From Glandiceps talaboti (taxonomy: Eukaryota > Hemichordata > Enteropneusta > Spengelidae), in contig NC_135560.1 of NCBI RefSeq assembly GCF_964340395.1, positions 4,980,498 to 5,044,497 on the forward strand: DNA of 64,000 nucleotides, in the 5' to 3' direction. How positions within the stretch are numbered: position 1 is the first letter of the stretch; each line of letters starts with the position of its first letter. The translations under genes and the position numbers were made by a program. The notes under the pieces were generated by a model. The model was not told the DNA's origin and did not search any database. It saw only the letters and a program-made list of their open reading frames with translations. Below, in pieces: positions 1 to 13,195 of the stretch.

Positions 1-530
1 TCGAATATCGTATGAATTGGTTTTGTCCGTCAATGTGACCCCGTGAGTAAGAACTGTACATGTATCTTATGAAATGTACAATAGTACAGATTACAGAAGG
101 CTACGTCATGAATTCTTCGCCTTTAAAAAGATGACGAAATCTTTTTGAGCTTTTTTTTCTATTCCAGAAACGTTTCTGTCAAACAATCTGTAAGCTGATA
201 ACGTGTCCCCTTTGTATCTATACTACACCAGTATATCAATGTTGTAATCAGCTATCTCTCGTAGTTGTATAATACCACAACTGACCCCAAATGCCCTCTG
301 AAGATCTTTTAAATGCAAAGCACGACTGATAATGGAATTTGCAAACGACGTATCACTAATTATACTGGTTTCAAAAAAGAGACTTCTATTTATCCTCACC
401 TCACGCAGCATAGATTCTTTGCAAGGAATTAAACAAAACCTAGATAAGACCAAAGTAATTCGACACATTGTATGTGATATATTACATGTAAATGTACTAA
501 GAGTAACTGTACTCACGTAAGGCAATTAGG
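1..530. other. Left edge, no feature seen
   Basis: AT-rich, only short open frames on both strands, none with recognisable similarity or plausible splice structure. Confidence 0.5.
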
Positions 531-720
531 GGTGGACCATTTGATATCCTGGGGGGGGGGGCTTGGAAGATTTCGGGGGAAAAAAGATGTCAAGTGGATT
601 TGCTTGAAAAAAAATCTGGATATGAGTGGGTGATGGAAAAAAAAGATGGACCACTGCTGCTAGGAAAAAAAATGTCTTGGCAGGGAAATGGTGCACAGGT
701 TCGAGTATACTGTTCAACCT
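531..720 (+). repeat. G-tract dispersed repeat, copy 1
   Basis: AGGGGTGGACCATTTGATAT, CCTGGGGGGGGGGG, then segments each separated by runs of A. Inverted partner at 2190-2376. Confidence 0.6.
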
Positions 721-1329
721 GCTCGTACCTCTCCAACCAGGACACTTGTCAAATCATGACAAACAGTTTCAAACACATGTCAGGGACCAGTCAGTTTCGT
801 TAGCCTGTGGTACATATATATATTTGTTCTTGTCTCTGTTTCTTTCATAAATGGTTTAAATATTACTTCATGTAAGGGTTCAAACATAACACTATACATA
901 AAATTATATATATAATACATGTATTACCTAGCTACCACACGAGTTACAGAACATGCCATGTAAGTGTTTGGCTGTTTCACAATCAGTGCTTCACTTATCT
1001 TGCACTTTGGGGCAAAAGTGAACTTGAAGGTTTTGTAATGGTAATCTTCATACTATTGGATAGTTTATAAAAGAACTTAATCTAAATTGTTCTAGTCTCT
1101 TCAGTATGAATTTGTCAGAAGGGATGATATCCACAACTCAAATTCAAATTTCTATTGTACACTAGGTATGACCTCCTAAAGTGCTCACACACATCAGTAA
1201 CTTTACTATACATGCAATATCAATGTCCCTATACCAATGTTACAGGCCCGCTTTTATAACATGGAAAACTTATTTAAAAAGGTTATATTTACTTTAGCTT
1301 TTCGATGCTTGGCAATATATATTTCAGAG

Positions 1330-2215
1330 GCTATGAATAACCTAAAACTTGCCTAAATAGAAACAAAAAACTACAGATCTGGCAGGGGGAACCCCTTGGA
1401 CTCCATCACCCCAGAGGCCACTCATTCGTTAAACCAACAATAAGATTCACCAAAACTGGTAAAAAAAACTTGAAAAGCTTCTAGGGGAGATCCCCTAGGA
1501 CCCCCATAAGAGGTAGACATGTCCAAGCCTCAAATCAAAGTTCTTCCCTCCACCTCTTACTGTCAAGATGCTATGAAACTTTATTTCAAAAAAGTTTCAA
1601 CCATGTGTAGTTGCTTTTTACAATTGTTAGAGCTGCCTTGTAAAGCTTGCAAATTATTGTCTGAAAGTGTCTGTTAATAGCCTGAAAATTGGCTTTAAGA
1701 GTAAAATTCCTCCAGGGCTTCTAGGGGGACACCCCCTAGAACCCACCTCCCCCATAAGAGGTAGACATGTTCCAGTTTCAAATCAAAGTTCTTTCCTCCA
1801 CCTCTTACTGTCAAGATGCTATGAAACTTTATTTCAAAAAAGTTTCAACCATGTGTAGTTGCTTTTTACAATTGTTAGAGCTGCCTTGTAAAGCTTGCAA
1901 ATTATTGTCTGAAAGTGTCTGTTAATAGCCTGAAAATTGGCTTTAAGAGTAAAAATCCTCCAGGGCTTCTAGGGGGACACCCCCTAGAACTCACCTCCCC
2001 CATAAGAGGTAGACATGATCCAGTTTCAAATCAAAGTTCTTTCCTCCACCTCTTACTGTCAAGATGCTATGGAACTTTATTTCAAAAATGTTTCAACCTT
2101 ATGTAGTTGCTTTTTACATGTTAGAGCTGTCTTGTATAGCTTGTAAATTATTGTCTGAAAGTGTCTGTGAATAGCCTAAACATTGCCTTTAGAAGTAAAA
2201 ACCTAGAACCCCCCC
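1330..2215. repeat. ~248-bp tandem repeat, about 3.5 copies
   Basis: GTGTCTGTTAATAGCCTGAA recurs at 1668 and 1916, with a variant at 2162; older partial copies precede. Each better copy contains the 23-bp palindrome around TTCTAGGGGGACACCCCCTA. No gene is encoded. Confidence 0.9.
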
Positions 2216-2376
2216 CCCCCCCATCTCAAAGAAGCAAAGAAAAAAAAGTTGCCAACATAGGCGAAGGAGAAAAAAAAAATTCTCAGGCAAGCAGTTTGGA
2301 AAAAAATAATGACTCCACCAATCTTCCAATCCCCTCCCCCCCCCCCAGGATATCGAATGGTCTACCCCTTGGATGA
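2190..2376 (-). repeat. G-tract dispersed repeat, copy 2
   Basis: On the minus strand GGGGTAGACCATTCGATATC, CTGGGGGGGGGG, then poly-T-interrupted sequence to a second G-run. Same family as 531-720, inverted. Confidence 0.6.
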
Positions 2377-4832
2377 TTGATTTGAGTCTGTTGATTGTGG
2401 CATGTTCACATGTAACATGCAGGTGCAGTAAATGAAGCTGTTCTTGCAAAAAGCTGTTCTTACGCGATTTTTCAGTGGACAGACATTTTTTTCCGATCGG
2501 TAGTTTAATGGGAGGGGAGAAAACAAGGAAGAATTGTGGCGGGGAAGTCCTGATTTTGATAAAGTGGGAGGGGAAAACGAGGAATTGTAGGGAGGGGTGC
2601 AAATTCTGTACGTCAAAATGAATTGTTGGTAAGTGGGTAGCACAGACGTTTTCCTGGCGGAGAGTGTGTAAATCATTCTCACTATTGGGTGGGCAGTGGG
2701 CTGGCTGGCAAGTTCAAAGCTAGTCGGAGGGAGGGCAGATATCCTTCATTTTTGATCTAAAACAACATGTAATTAATGAAAACCACATGCGTACGTCTTT
2801 CAGCCTGTCTGGCTAGCTGTGTGCGTCTCTGTATGTGTGCGTCACTGCGCGTGTATGTATGCATGTGAATGTATATGTGTCCGCGCGCACGCATACGTGT
2901 CTGTCTGTGTGCATTGTCTGGGTGTTTGTCTATAGCTACTTATTTTGTTTTATCACTATAAAACAAATGTGATCGATGGTAAATCGAGCTCATACACATT
3001 CTATAATAACACATTTGTTTTAATTTCCTCTGTGAAAGTTATATGAAATTTGAGATAAAAACGAACGGGTAATGATGTATGTGAAATGTAGCTATTTATA
3101 ATATAACAATATACTGGCTATCATGGAGTAACACAGCATGGTGAAGTGGGGGGGGGGGGGGTCACGTTGGAAAACGACAAGATAAGTGTCATTTTGGTAT
3201 AGTGAAATGGCTCCTGAACAATGGTAATTTGTCAAAATTTAATGCACAGAGGGTTGTATTTGATTCTGGGCATTGTTTTTGTTACATCATGTAATACTGC
3301 AGTGTATAATACAACAAAAAGGTAAGTGTACCATAGGTAGTAGTCTCCAATGGATTTATACTGTGTACTGAGACACCCTGACGAAATTACATGTTCCATA
3401 GATTCTAGATAAACATGTACAAAGAAAACAAAAATTATACCAAAAGTAATGTTGTCAGTGTTCTCTTAATAATAGCAATATTCAGTTATATTCAATGTGG
3501 TGTTATAGTAACATCCCATAGTAAGACCTAGAGAATGATGTTAAAATGTACAGATGTGTGTGGGGGTTATTTTGGAAAATGTGGTCTTTACTGGGGTCAC
3601 TTTGGCGTTGGTCATCGGAGCTGGGGCATGGGGGCAGTTTGAAAAAAATCCATGTTCAACTCCAACCCACACCCCACCCCCCACCCCCGTCGGTTAAAAA
3701 CGCCCGGCCCTTTAAAATGTACAGGTACATGGGTTGTAGAATCTGTCATATCACACAATGTGAATTAGCGAAAAACAGATTTCTGAACAATGGCTAAAAA
3801 ACTGCACCTGCTACACCAATTTACAACTAGCCTCCATTGAAAATTGCATTTATTGTTATTATTCATGCGAAGATTGACAAAGAGTGCTCCATTATATTTC
3901 ACCAGATTTTCAATCATCCTACACATATGTGTCTGGGCGCTGTTAGCATTCTGATTGATATTATTAGTACATGGTAGACAAATTATAGAGATATTCATGT
4001 TGCCATGCCGACAATGACCTTACTTCTGTTAGAAGGAAGTTGTTTGAATAAAAACTTGGCCAACAGTTGGGGACAATTTAACATTAGATAGGAAATGAGT
4101 TGGTAAAGGTGCGGGCAATGTGTTACATTGAGAAGGGAGACACACAGCTATATACCAAAATACTGAACGTTTACGGTGCTTCAAGGAAGCCATTACCTTA
4201 CAAATTACTTTTTTTTTCAATGTATTTCTTCATTAATGTGACGTATGGTTGACTGGACCTCCATAGCGGTAGGTTGCAATTAATAAGAAGGGTATTGAAT
4301 CGTCTGTGTAATAACAATTCAGACAAAAGGCTCATATGCACAGAATGCAATATTTAATATCATTTGATGAGGTATTCAGAGCGTATAGAGCTGTCTATTC
4401 TAACCCATAGTAAACACTTAAAACATAAGACTGGTACATACACTGTTTCATTTCACGCCTCGCTACACTGTTTGATCTCAAGGCTTGATGTAAATTCCAC
4501 TACAAATTGAAGAGTTGCGCCCAAAGTATATGTTTGTAAAATGCTTTTAAATATTGAAAGATATGTTACGGGCCAACGTTCTACGATGTTTATCTTTCTT
4601 GTGTATCTATTTCACGAATTTGTGTACAAGGTTCGGGTACAAAGTTGCCTGTCTGCTGGTGTTGGCGTGGATTATACACGCACGTTCTTTTTACACTAAG
4701 GCAAGCAATACTCTAAGTCAACACTAATTCCAGTAGACTCGTCATTTATAAAAACGTCATTCTCGTGAATCCAGAAACTAAAAAAATTATGTTTGAACGA
4801 ATACATCACGCATTTATATTTGGTAAAACACG
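2377..4832. other. Intergenic, downstream of ELP1
   Basis: Apart from the GT tract and a G-run, I see no coding or structural signal. A few C-rich stretches (3661-3690) are low complexity. Confidence 0.5.
2813..2925. repeat. GT-rich simple sequence
   Basis: Degenerate alternating purine-pyrimidine tract (GTGTGCGTC, GTATGTATGCATGTG, GCGCGCACGCATACG), prone to left-handed DNA. Confidence 0.8.
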
Positions 4833-4862
4833 GTACATACATACATACATACATACATACAT

Positions 4863-4925
<63 letters not shown>

Positions 4926-4961
4926 TACATACATACATACATACATACATACATACATACC
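4833..4961. repeat. Compound (CATA)n-(CA)n-(CATA)n microsatellite
   Basis: About 47 bp of CATA, about 40 bp of CA, about 40 bp of CATA. The same compound type occurs at 50929-51060. Confidence 0.97.
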
Positions 4962-7357
4962 TGTTATTGAATAGGACATAGCCAGTGTGTAACAAGACTA
5001 CATGCAACCCATGTTATCTCTCAATCGTGCATCATACACAATGCGCCGCCGAGGTTAGTTCATTTGAGTGACAACCGTAATATCTCAATGAATATGTGAA
5101 TTAGTAACATCATCACGTATTTCTCTGAAGACGAGAGGATCTCGAAATCGTGTGTCAAACATCTATGTATTTAGGCCTGAAAGCTTGTCAACACGAGAGA
5201 CTCACAGTTCTATTTAAAGATGCGAGTATGTTCAACACAACACCTGGGTAGTACAATTTAAATATGGCTAGTCCTCTGTATGGATCAATTTGCCTGCTTT
5301 TACTTTGGAATTGCGTACTTTATCTTTATTTTTACCAAATTTTGAAGAAAAACTAACGCCACGACACTAATTTGTGGTCTACATTAGTTGGCTACTGTTG
5401 TATGTCACAAGAGTTGACGAATGGATAATAGAAAACGCAAGTATAAACACATCATGTATTTTATTCAATTCTCCGCATCAACGGTCCTATATAGCTAGTA
5501 AAACGGTAACCATTCAAGCTAAGAATGAGACTGTTTCCGTGCTATGTGGTAGTTGTCGTGTTTACTCCTGGATATAAACATTTCCCAAATATATTTTACA
5601 TCGGTGAAAAAGGATCGTCCTTTCTCATTTAACAAAGGTGTCATATTCCACGGACAGTAGACAAGCTTACGTGGACGATGTTGTTAATCGTTTGAGGCTT
5701 TGTGATATTCTAAAGACTCGTCATCAAGTCTTGAACTGAAATTATGTTATAGTACCATCGTTGTTGAACTACAGACACGTTTTACATCTACGTTGGAACA
5801 CGTTCCCTCAATCGTCGTAAAAACATTACACTTATATGCGGCAGCAATAACACACACTTCATTGGACTATTTGTGCGAGAGCGGATAAACTATCTGGGTT
5901 GCTAGAATGTATATATGTAATATATACCGCTATGTTTCAAATGTGAAAAATATAACTAAAACCAAGCCGCCCAAGGGATATAGCAATCAATGCTTGAAAA
6001 TTCGAAAATGCTGCTATGGAGAGAAAAACGGCCGCCACAGCGGACTTAAATCAAATGTAGATTAGGGTTGTCTCGGTGGAGTAGAGTAAATTATATTGAA
6101 AGTCATGACCCCTGATAGTGTCGTGACTGTACATTATACACCCACGATCAGCAAGTTATTTATAAGGACTTGTGGTTGGGATCATCTTTCGAACTGCCAA
6201 AATGATAGAGTTGCAAATTTTATCGTAACCATTGATACAACTATACTATCGGTCCAATGTTTGACGGAAATGGTTACGCAATATTTAAATGTGAAATCAG
6301 TCAACAAGTTGTATTGTATTGTCATCCTTGAATATAATAAATATTGTTGTCATTGTCATACACAGTCACTCTGTCACCCGTAATAGAGAGACTGTGCTCT
6401 AAGTAACTGACTGGAAATCAATAAAAGATATGAAACACAATGTATTATATCTATATATCAGTTGTATCGAGGTCCAGAAAAACCACATTCCAAAGTTGAA
6501 TATATTATTAAGCATACATTGAGTGCAAAGTGCATACTCTATTAGTACATAGAACCTGTCGTACAAAAAATGCATTAGGAATGTGTGTGCGTATGTTTCA
6601 CAACGTTAACTTTTATATTGTAACAACAGATAGTAACACGATAACCCCAATAATTTGTTACACCAATAACGCCCTTGAACTTATCTTCCATTGTAATAAA
6701 TCGACTTACCTTCACTTTTACGTATTACGTATATTAACGCACACAGCGAGTGGTTCTGTACATTTAGGCTTCGACCTAGTCCGAATACCCACAACACGAT
6801 TTCGTCACGAACATGGTAAAATACCCGGATGTTATTGCCGCTCATTTGCCTGTACAGGGTCCCCAAGCTAATAAATGATGCAAAACTACAGCTCGACTAA
6901 TGCTGTGGTCATATGAGTCACCATTAGCACTGACAACCGTATGTGTTTATGTTATTATGTTGCAGACAAGTTGACTGAGCTTAAAGTCGGTGAATATTTT
7001 GAAATGATAACGTTTATCAGTAATCGGTGGTGAAAGTCGAATACGGGAATTTGGTATTCAATCGATGTATTGTGTTTCGTCAGTACTTCTTAATTTCGGT
7101 TTTACCAAAACATACGTTGTTGAACTTTCTTGGAGTGGTTTAAATTTCTTCAAATCATGATGAAATGCCACTCCATAATTGTCAATCGCCTTAAAAAAAT
7201 TTGTGTTCACAGAATAACACATCAGCTATCTCTTTATTTTTAGTTATACTTCCATGGTTAGAGGGACATTTTCAAAATCCGTTCATCCCCTCGAGTTCAC
7301 TTTGATGCGGAAATGACATCTTCATATGTCAAATACATCAACCTCTTTTGTAAAATA
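4962..7357. other. Intergenic, nothing recognised
   Basis: Open frames up to 113 codons (6530-6868) have no recognisable motif, biased composition or splice partners; I regard them as chance. Confidence 0.5.
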
Positions 7358-7985
7358 ACAGGGAGCTTAGGCTCAGTTAGTTTTGTTTCACGAGAACAAA
7401 AAACAAAAAAACAAAAAACAAACAAACAAACAAACAAACAAACAAACAAACAAACAAACACATAAATACTAAATAAATAAATTAAATAAATGAATAAACA
7501 AATAAACAAATACTGACAGATATCAACACTAGAGTAATCATAAATCAGTATAAACAATGTTTCACAGTATCAAGAATTTGTGAGAGAGTATATTTTCCTA
7601 TGTGCAAAATTGTCACAATTCCTTGGTGTTTGTCAATATTTATTTATCTATTTACTTATATGTGTTTGTTTGGTTTTTTTGGTTTTTTTTTTTTTCGTAA
7701 ACAAAACTAACTGAGCCTGAGTTCCCTGTGGAGGTATTAGGAACAGTTTCTGTGACTATTTTGCACATATGAAAACATGCACTCACTAATTCTTGATACT
7801 GTGAAACATTCATTATTGTTTATACTGATTTGTGATTAATCTATTGTTGATGTTTGTCAGTATTTATTTATTTATTTATTTATTTATTCATTCATTCATT
7901 CATCCATGTGTTTGTTTGTTTGTTTGTTTGTTTGTTTGTTTGTTTGTTTTCGTAAACAAAACTAACTGAGCCCGAGTTCGCTGTG
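7358..7985. repeat. Large imperfect inverted repeat (foldback) with tetranucleotide arms
   Basis: Left arm 7358-7580 runs GGGAGCTTAGGCTCAGTTAG, (CAAA)n, GATATCAACACTAGAG, CAGTATCAAGAATT. The right arm 7787-7985 is its complement: AATTCTTGATACTGTGAAAC, (TTTA)n/(TTTG)n, AACTAACTGAGCCCGAG. A third partial copy, parallel to the right arm, lies at 7620-7735. Confidence 0.85.
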
Positions 7986-8689
7986 GTAAGATTTGATAGC
8001 GATTCACCACAACACTAGGCCACTAAAACCAGATCCAGCTCGTCGTCCAGTTTTCATATTGTTTCATTTATCTTTCGCTCTTCATTCGCAACACGATGTA
8101 AAGCCAAAATCATACATCATCCCATTTCTCGGCAGCATTTCCACGGACAAATTATATTTCCTCAAGTTCGCATCTGGGTTTTCCATGAAAATGTGTTCTC
8201 TTGTTGGGAGGGGAGGGGAGGGGTTGTTCCACTTTTATTGCCCTATCCATTCCATAGTAACGACAGATAGATTCGAATCTCCGTACCGGTTCCCGTAATA
8301 TTGTATAATGTAAGTTAACTCGGTATAACATCAAATTCATGTATATTATAAAGCATATGATTGGATATCACGTTGAGTTTCTTCCCTGTGGTGATGTATC
8401 GACTGGCGTAACATTCTATGTAAGAATGGGTGTTTTTCGTAAACTATTTTTTTGATAATGCAGATGTCAATCATTCTTGCATCCATATGGTTCAATGATA
8501 GTAGCTGTACATGTGGTGGTGGTGGTGATGGTTGTCTTGTGCGTTTCGACAAAGATGATCTCTGTTACTGGCTTCCATGTCAGATTAGTTCTCTGTAGTA
8601 GCATGATACTTGAAATGAAACTGCAAAAATCGGCCAAGGTGATTTCCAGTAAAATAATGAGTAATCATTTGATTTTAACAATCAACAGA

Positions 8690-8703
8690 CGGACGGACAG
8701 ACG

Positions 8704-8760
<57 letters not shown>
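8690..8760. repeat. (CAGA)n microsatellite
   Basis: ACGGACGGACAGACGG followed by about 14 CAGA units. Confidence 0.97.
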
Positions 8761-8761
<1 letters not shown>

Positions 8762-11499
8762 ATGCAAATGAAGAGCGAGTTTGACTTTTCTGATTATGAT
8801 GATTGATCACATGATTCTGAGTTTAATGGTTTATTTCGTATTATTAAGGCCACCAGCTGCAGCCCAAAGTACAAAATACAAAAAAACAAATACAAAGAGT
8901 GCATACATATATGGAGGGAAAGGAATAAAGACTAAAAATCAAAACATATCTTGTGAAGTGAAATCATTTTCTCCCAAGTCCGAATGCTTCATGGACGTAC
9001 ATATACATATACATACTCATATACATCATTCTGTTGCTATGGAAAACAAGGATTCTTTGCTGTTTCCTAACTAATTATAAATATTCCTATGGCGTAATTA
9101 TATAGGACATATTATCGCATTGAGTGTGTTGACGTGAAGTCCCTAAATGTGTAATGCTCTCGTCGGACTGAAAATAGCGTAGATATATCAGATGGCACAA
9201 CAAAGGCACCGCTATCACCCTCCTGTGCAACACAACCTATGGTATATGGTATCACTTACCACATCAAACACCTGTTTGAATCAGTTTCTGAATTCTTTAC
9301 GAAAAGCTAAACTAATGTTTAAGACTAGGTTGACAGTTTTGGGTTTTACTGCCGATTTAAAGTGAAAGTGAAAGATGTTTGTATATGCCATCCCACCGTA
9401 ACATGTCGAAATATGCATTCCCCTGAATCAGCATGTGCACTGCCCACTACCAAAAAATGTCTGGGACCGTCTCCCTTTTGTCTCTCCCAATATCGGAATA
9501 TATTCCCACTCTCTCCATCATTCTTCTTGGAATTCAATTGCTGCATTATTAATTGGTACCTTTACACTCTTCCTGCCCACACAGACAGCAGAAAATACAT
9601 CCTCTAATCCTTCAAATCAATTAGTCATAAGCAAGTCGTCTTACACTTCATAAAAGTAATTCCATAGCAAATGAAAGGAAACATATATTCTCACGTGCTC
9701 TCAGACTAATTGTGGCACAGCGATCTCCCGTGGCAATCTAGATTTGTCTAAAAAGGCAAAATTGTCAAGGACATGTACAAACTGCGTCACAAAAATATCT
9801 AATGACAAATTAAGAAGAGCGGTGATTGCTAATTTCTACGACCCTTACAAGGAAAATAGACGGGTTGTGTTTTCTTACAAAGCATTTATTAACAGATTTG
9901 ACATGTATTACTGTCAGTCACTTGCTTTCGAATTTTTCTTCTATCTCGCTTTTGAAATTCTATGACATATTTGACGGTGTTGCTTTGTGTTTGCAGCGAG
10001 CGAGCGAGCGAGCGTGCATGTGTACACGCGCTGTCAGCGTCAGTAGTTTTTGTACGTCGATCTGTGTAATGACGATCTGCTTACTAAGGACGGAGACGAG
10101 TAAGCGACAACATTGCCTTGGTGGTTGTTGGATCGTCCTCATCTGTGCGACGACTTTGATGAATTAAATCTCCATGGTGATGCTGGGAGTGTCGTTACAA
10201 ATTCAATGATCTCATAATTGTAATTTTATTTTAAGCTTTGGCCTCCAAATGTTCTCTGTGTGTCAAAGGCTGTGAGCAAGTTGGACATAAAACAGTTAAC
10301 AGTTAGTTATCGTAAACTATCGCAATACTAAAGACACGAGAATTAAGACATGTCGAAAAAAATATACAGTGGTTCATGTCAGTCATGGGGATAAAACTAC
10401 TTTTACCTCCTTTTACATGTAATTTTGAAAAATATGAAAGCAGCTGATAACAAATTTGTCAATTATTTTCTATTCCTGTAATATCAAATTAGTTAACCTC
10501 CTTTATTACTTATTAAATTATTTTCGGTTAATGCGTCTTAAAATGTCCAATAGATGTACATTGTCTCCATCTAAATAATTATTTATCTACTCTTTTTAGC
10601 TAACATTTTCACATGTATTAAAATAATGATACTATAAGTGGTTTATTTACCAAGAGAGAAATAGTCGTAGTCACAAGTCAAGGTACGGTAGAGGAAATGG
10701 CAACAAAAGAGAATTGTAAAAGATGGTGTTGTATTTTCACTTGTTGGGCCAAATTTGCATTTTAGCAGAGAAAACAAGATTAACTATTTCTGATATGGGG
10801 ACATTACTTTACATAAAATAGTGCAATGACCTGTTCCTGTCCAAAGCACTTAAATGTACCCTCGTTGTAAGATTTAAATTCTATTATCGCAATTGGCGTG
10901 GCTGTAAAGATAATAGACTCTGCGTGGAGATGTGACTGTTGCATCCTTTTTTCTTCAATGACATTTTTAAATGCTACCTATTGTATGCATGATTAATATA
11001 TTGTAATTTTTGTAATCCCAAGATGCTCATTACCCATGCATGACTTGTTGTAATTCAAATATTGTTAAGACAAGGGCATCGGATGTTTGTTTGTTGGTAG
11101 ATTTTGATAATTTTACCGAGTTGACTTTTGAGATGTTCACCGGTTTGAGTTTGGTCGTAAAAATACCTATACATCATCATTCCACTGTTGCCATGGGTAT
11201 GGTGTTGTCACTAGGTACATACACTATGTGTTCATTTTTTTAAAAAAATAGTGTCATTGGTTCTATGGAAGAACTGGAGAATTTGCGCAATTATTGATGA
11301 CGAAATTTTCAGAGGGTCTGATTAGTTGCTGTTTATGTGGTCTTAGTTGCTAGGCATATTTGCATACATTTTTTTGGATATTTATTTATTCACCTGCCTA
11401 CCCAATGATGTTATCTTTGCAAAATATAGTGGAATTTGACTGTTGCTTAGGGCAAGGTTATGGTCGCTACGGCCAGTTGTCAGATGTCATGTACAACAA
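8761..11499. other. Intergenic, nothing recognised
   Basis: Contains a short (GCGA)n tract at 9996-10013 and unrecognised short frames. No RNA gene is evident. Confidence 0.5.
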
Positions 11500-11910
11500 C
11501 TGCAGATTGATGCCTCTAGAAACACCCCTCCATTCCAAACCCATCCACCTAATAGTTTTTGATATACCTTTTAACCAACATTCACATTTTTCATATCTAA
11601 TTTGCACATCACTCATGAGATCACCATGTCCTGGATACTTCTTTATCTACACATCTCTAGAAACATCTCCACCAAATTTAAGCCAAATCTGCCTACTAAT
11701 TTTGGAATGAAAGATTTTTACCAAAGTAACATTTTTAGACCAACTAGTAATTTGCATATTACAGATGTATAACAATTCTTCATTAACACATCCCTAAGAA
11801 CATCCCCACAAAGTTTCCGCTCAGTACTTTTAGAGTTCAAGTTTTTTTTTGACCAAAAGCCACATTTTTTACAACCCAAATCACACACCTGTGATGCAAT
11901 CATTTTCATT
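11500..11910. repeat. Degenerate ~130-bp tandem repeat, 3 copies
   Basis: The motif ACATCTCTAGAAACATCTCC recurs as CTCTAGAAACACCCCTCC and ACATCCCTAAGAACATCCCC, each followed by a similar AT-rich stretch with ACATTTTT. Strongly diverged. Confidence 0.6.
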
Positions 11911-12052
11911 TGAAGAATTCTCCATTTACAAATATGAATGCAATTGGTCTGTGGTTGGCTCCGACAAATTTAGTCGTTACATATTATGTAACCATTGATA
12001 ATACACTCACCAACATGGCAATCGGTCTGGCGGTTTTTGACTTTAACTTGTT

Positions 12053-12215
12053 TACACACACACACACACACACACACACATCCACAGTCAGACAGACAGA
12101 CAGACACTTTGCCATGCCTACTGAACCTTATCAGTCCAGTTGTGCAAAAAACAACAAAGCAATATACAAATGGACATATGCCCCTTAAACAAACATCAAA
12201 ACACACACACACACA

Positions 12216-12262
<47 letters not shown>
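12053..12262. repeat. (CA)n, (CAGA)n, (CA)n microsatellites
   Basis: (CA)n at 12055-12080, CAGA units at 12089-12104, unique DNA, then (CA)n at 12201-12262 with one TA interruption. Confidence 0.95.
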
Positions 12263-12265
<3 letters not shown>

Positions 12266-12269
12266 TGAT

Positions 12270-13033
12270 GATGCTTTTAATTCCATTTATTTGTTTGCTT
12301 TATCTTCACAGGTAACTTCCACTTTCCTCACTTTGGTTCATTTATAAAATTACAATCTACTCACATATTTCACATTTCTGATACATGTTGCCATACAATG
12401 CTTACATAGTCATGATTGGACTTCACATGAACAAGCATGTTGGCATGCCAACTAATGTTGACATGTCATCAGGGACACAATTTATTCATAATCGTATGGA
12501 ACTTTTTTTTGCACGTTACCATGGTATCATAAATAATTTCAGGTACTGCAACAATTTGACTGAAATAATTTTGAAAGTAGTTAAGTCTAAACAAATTGAG
12601 AGAGTTGATTTACAATAGAAGTTTGTAAACCTGACACAAAATGTCATCTGATTTCAGCTTCACAAACGTCTTACTAACATTGCTACATTTTATCTTCTGA
12701 TCCAACTACATCTATTCTAACTATTCTGTTACATTTTGTTTATGTTGGCTACCTGTATGTGATCCGTACACTTTAAGACTTAAAAAGTAAAAATTGTACT
12801 TTAATTGTCAAAGAAGACCATAAAATGTAGCAAATGTTGGAGCCACAAATGCATGTTTGTAATTTTTGCACTCCTAAACAAAGGAAGCAGTTTTTTGTCC
12901 ACTAATGTTTATGGTACATTATAATAGTTACACAAAACAAAACAAATGTAGCAATTTTTTGCCATCAATGTTTGCGATGCAATGTACAGGACAAGATGAA
13001 ATAAAATGCAATAAATAGAAATTAGGAAGGAAC
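12270..13033 (-). other. Probable ELP1 3' UTR
   Basis: Continuous with the terminal exon and open on both strands only to short spurious frames. AATAAA hexamers on the minus strand occur at 12486-12481 and 12291-12286; either could serve as the polyadenylation signal. The end of the transcript cannot be fixed from sequence alone. Confidence 0.4.
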
Positions 13034-13195
13034 TCATGATTTAGTTTGCAATTGATGAAGTTTCCATTTTGTGTCCTTGTTGATTTTGGGTGGAATATGA
13101 AATGCTAATTCTTCTACATTTAGTGGTTTTGATGACCTGGTAGCATCCATCATAGCCAGTGCTATACTATTGGCTGTGGATTTTGGACCAAGTAC
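13034..13195 (-). CDS. ELP1: ELP1 terminal coding exon
   Basis: Begins [17 protein letters not shown] and ends [15 protein letters not shown]...TKS before TGA (13036-13034). The family ends VLGPNSTANSIM...FIPPKINRRTQWKL, so this is the true C-terminus. Acceptor TTTCAATGCAG|GTACTT. 162 nt including the stop. Confidence 0.97.
   Translation of the reverse strand, partial: VLGPKSTANSIALAMMDATRSSKPLNVEELAFHIPPKINKDTKWKLHQLQTKS

Noticed and set aside
4765-4981. His/Thr-rich and Cys/Val-rich frames at CA/CATA tracts (also 29306-29628 and 50809-51199)
   Set aside because: Pure translation of microsatellites.
6530-6871. 113-codon plus-strand frame in the intergenic region
   Set aside because: No motif, no biased composition, no splice partners; expected by chance in this length of DNA.
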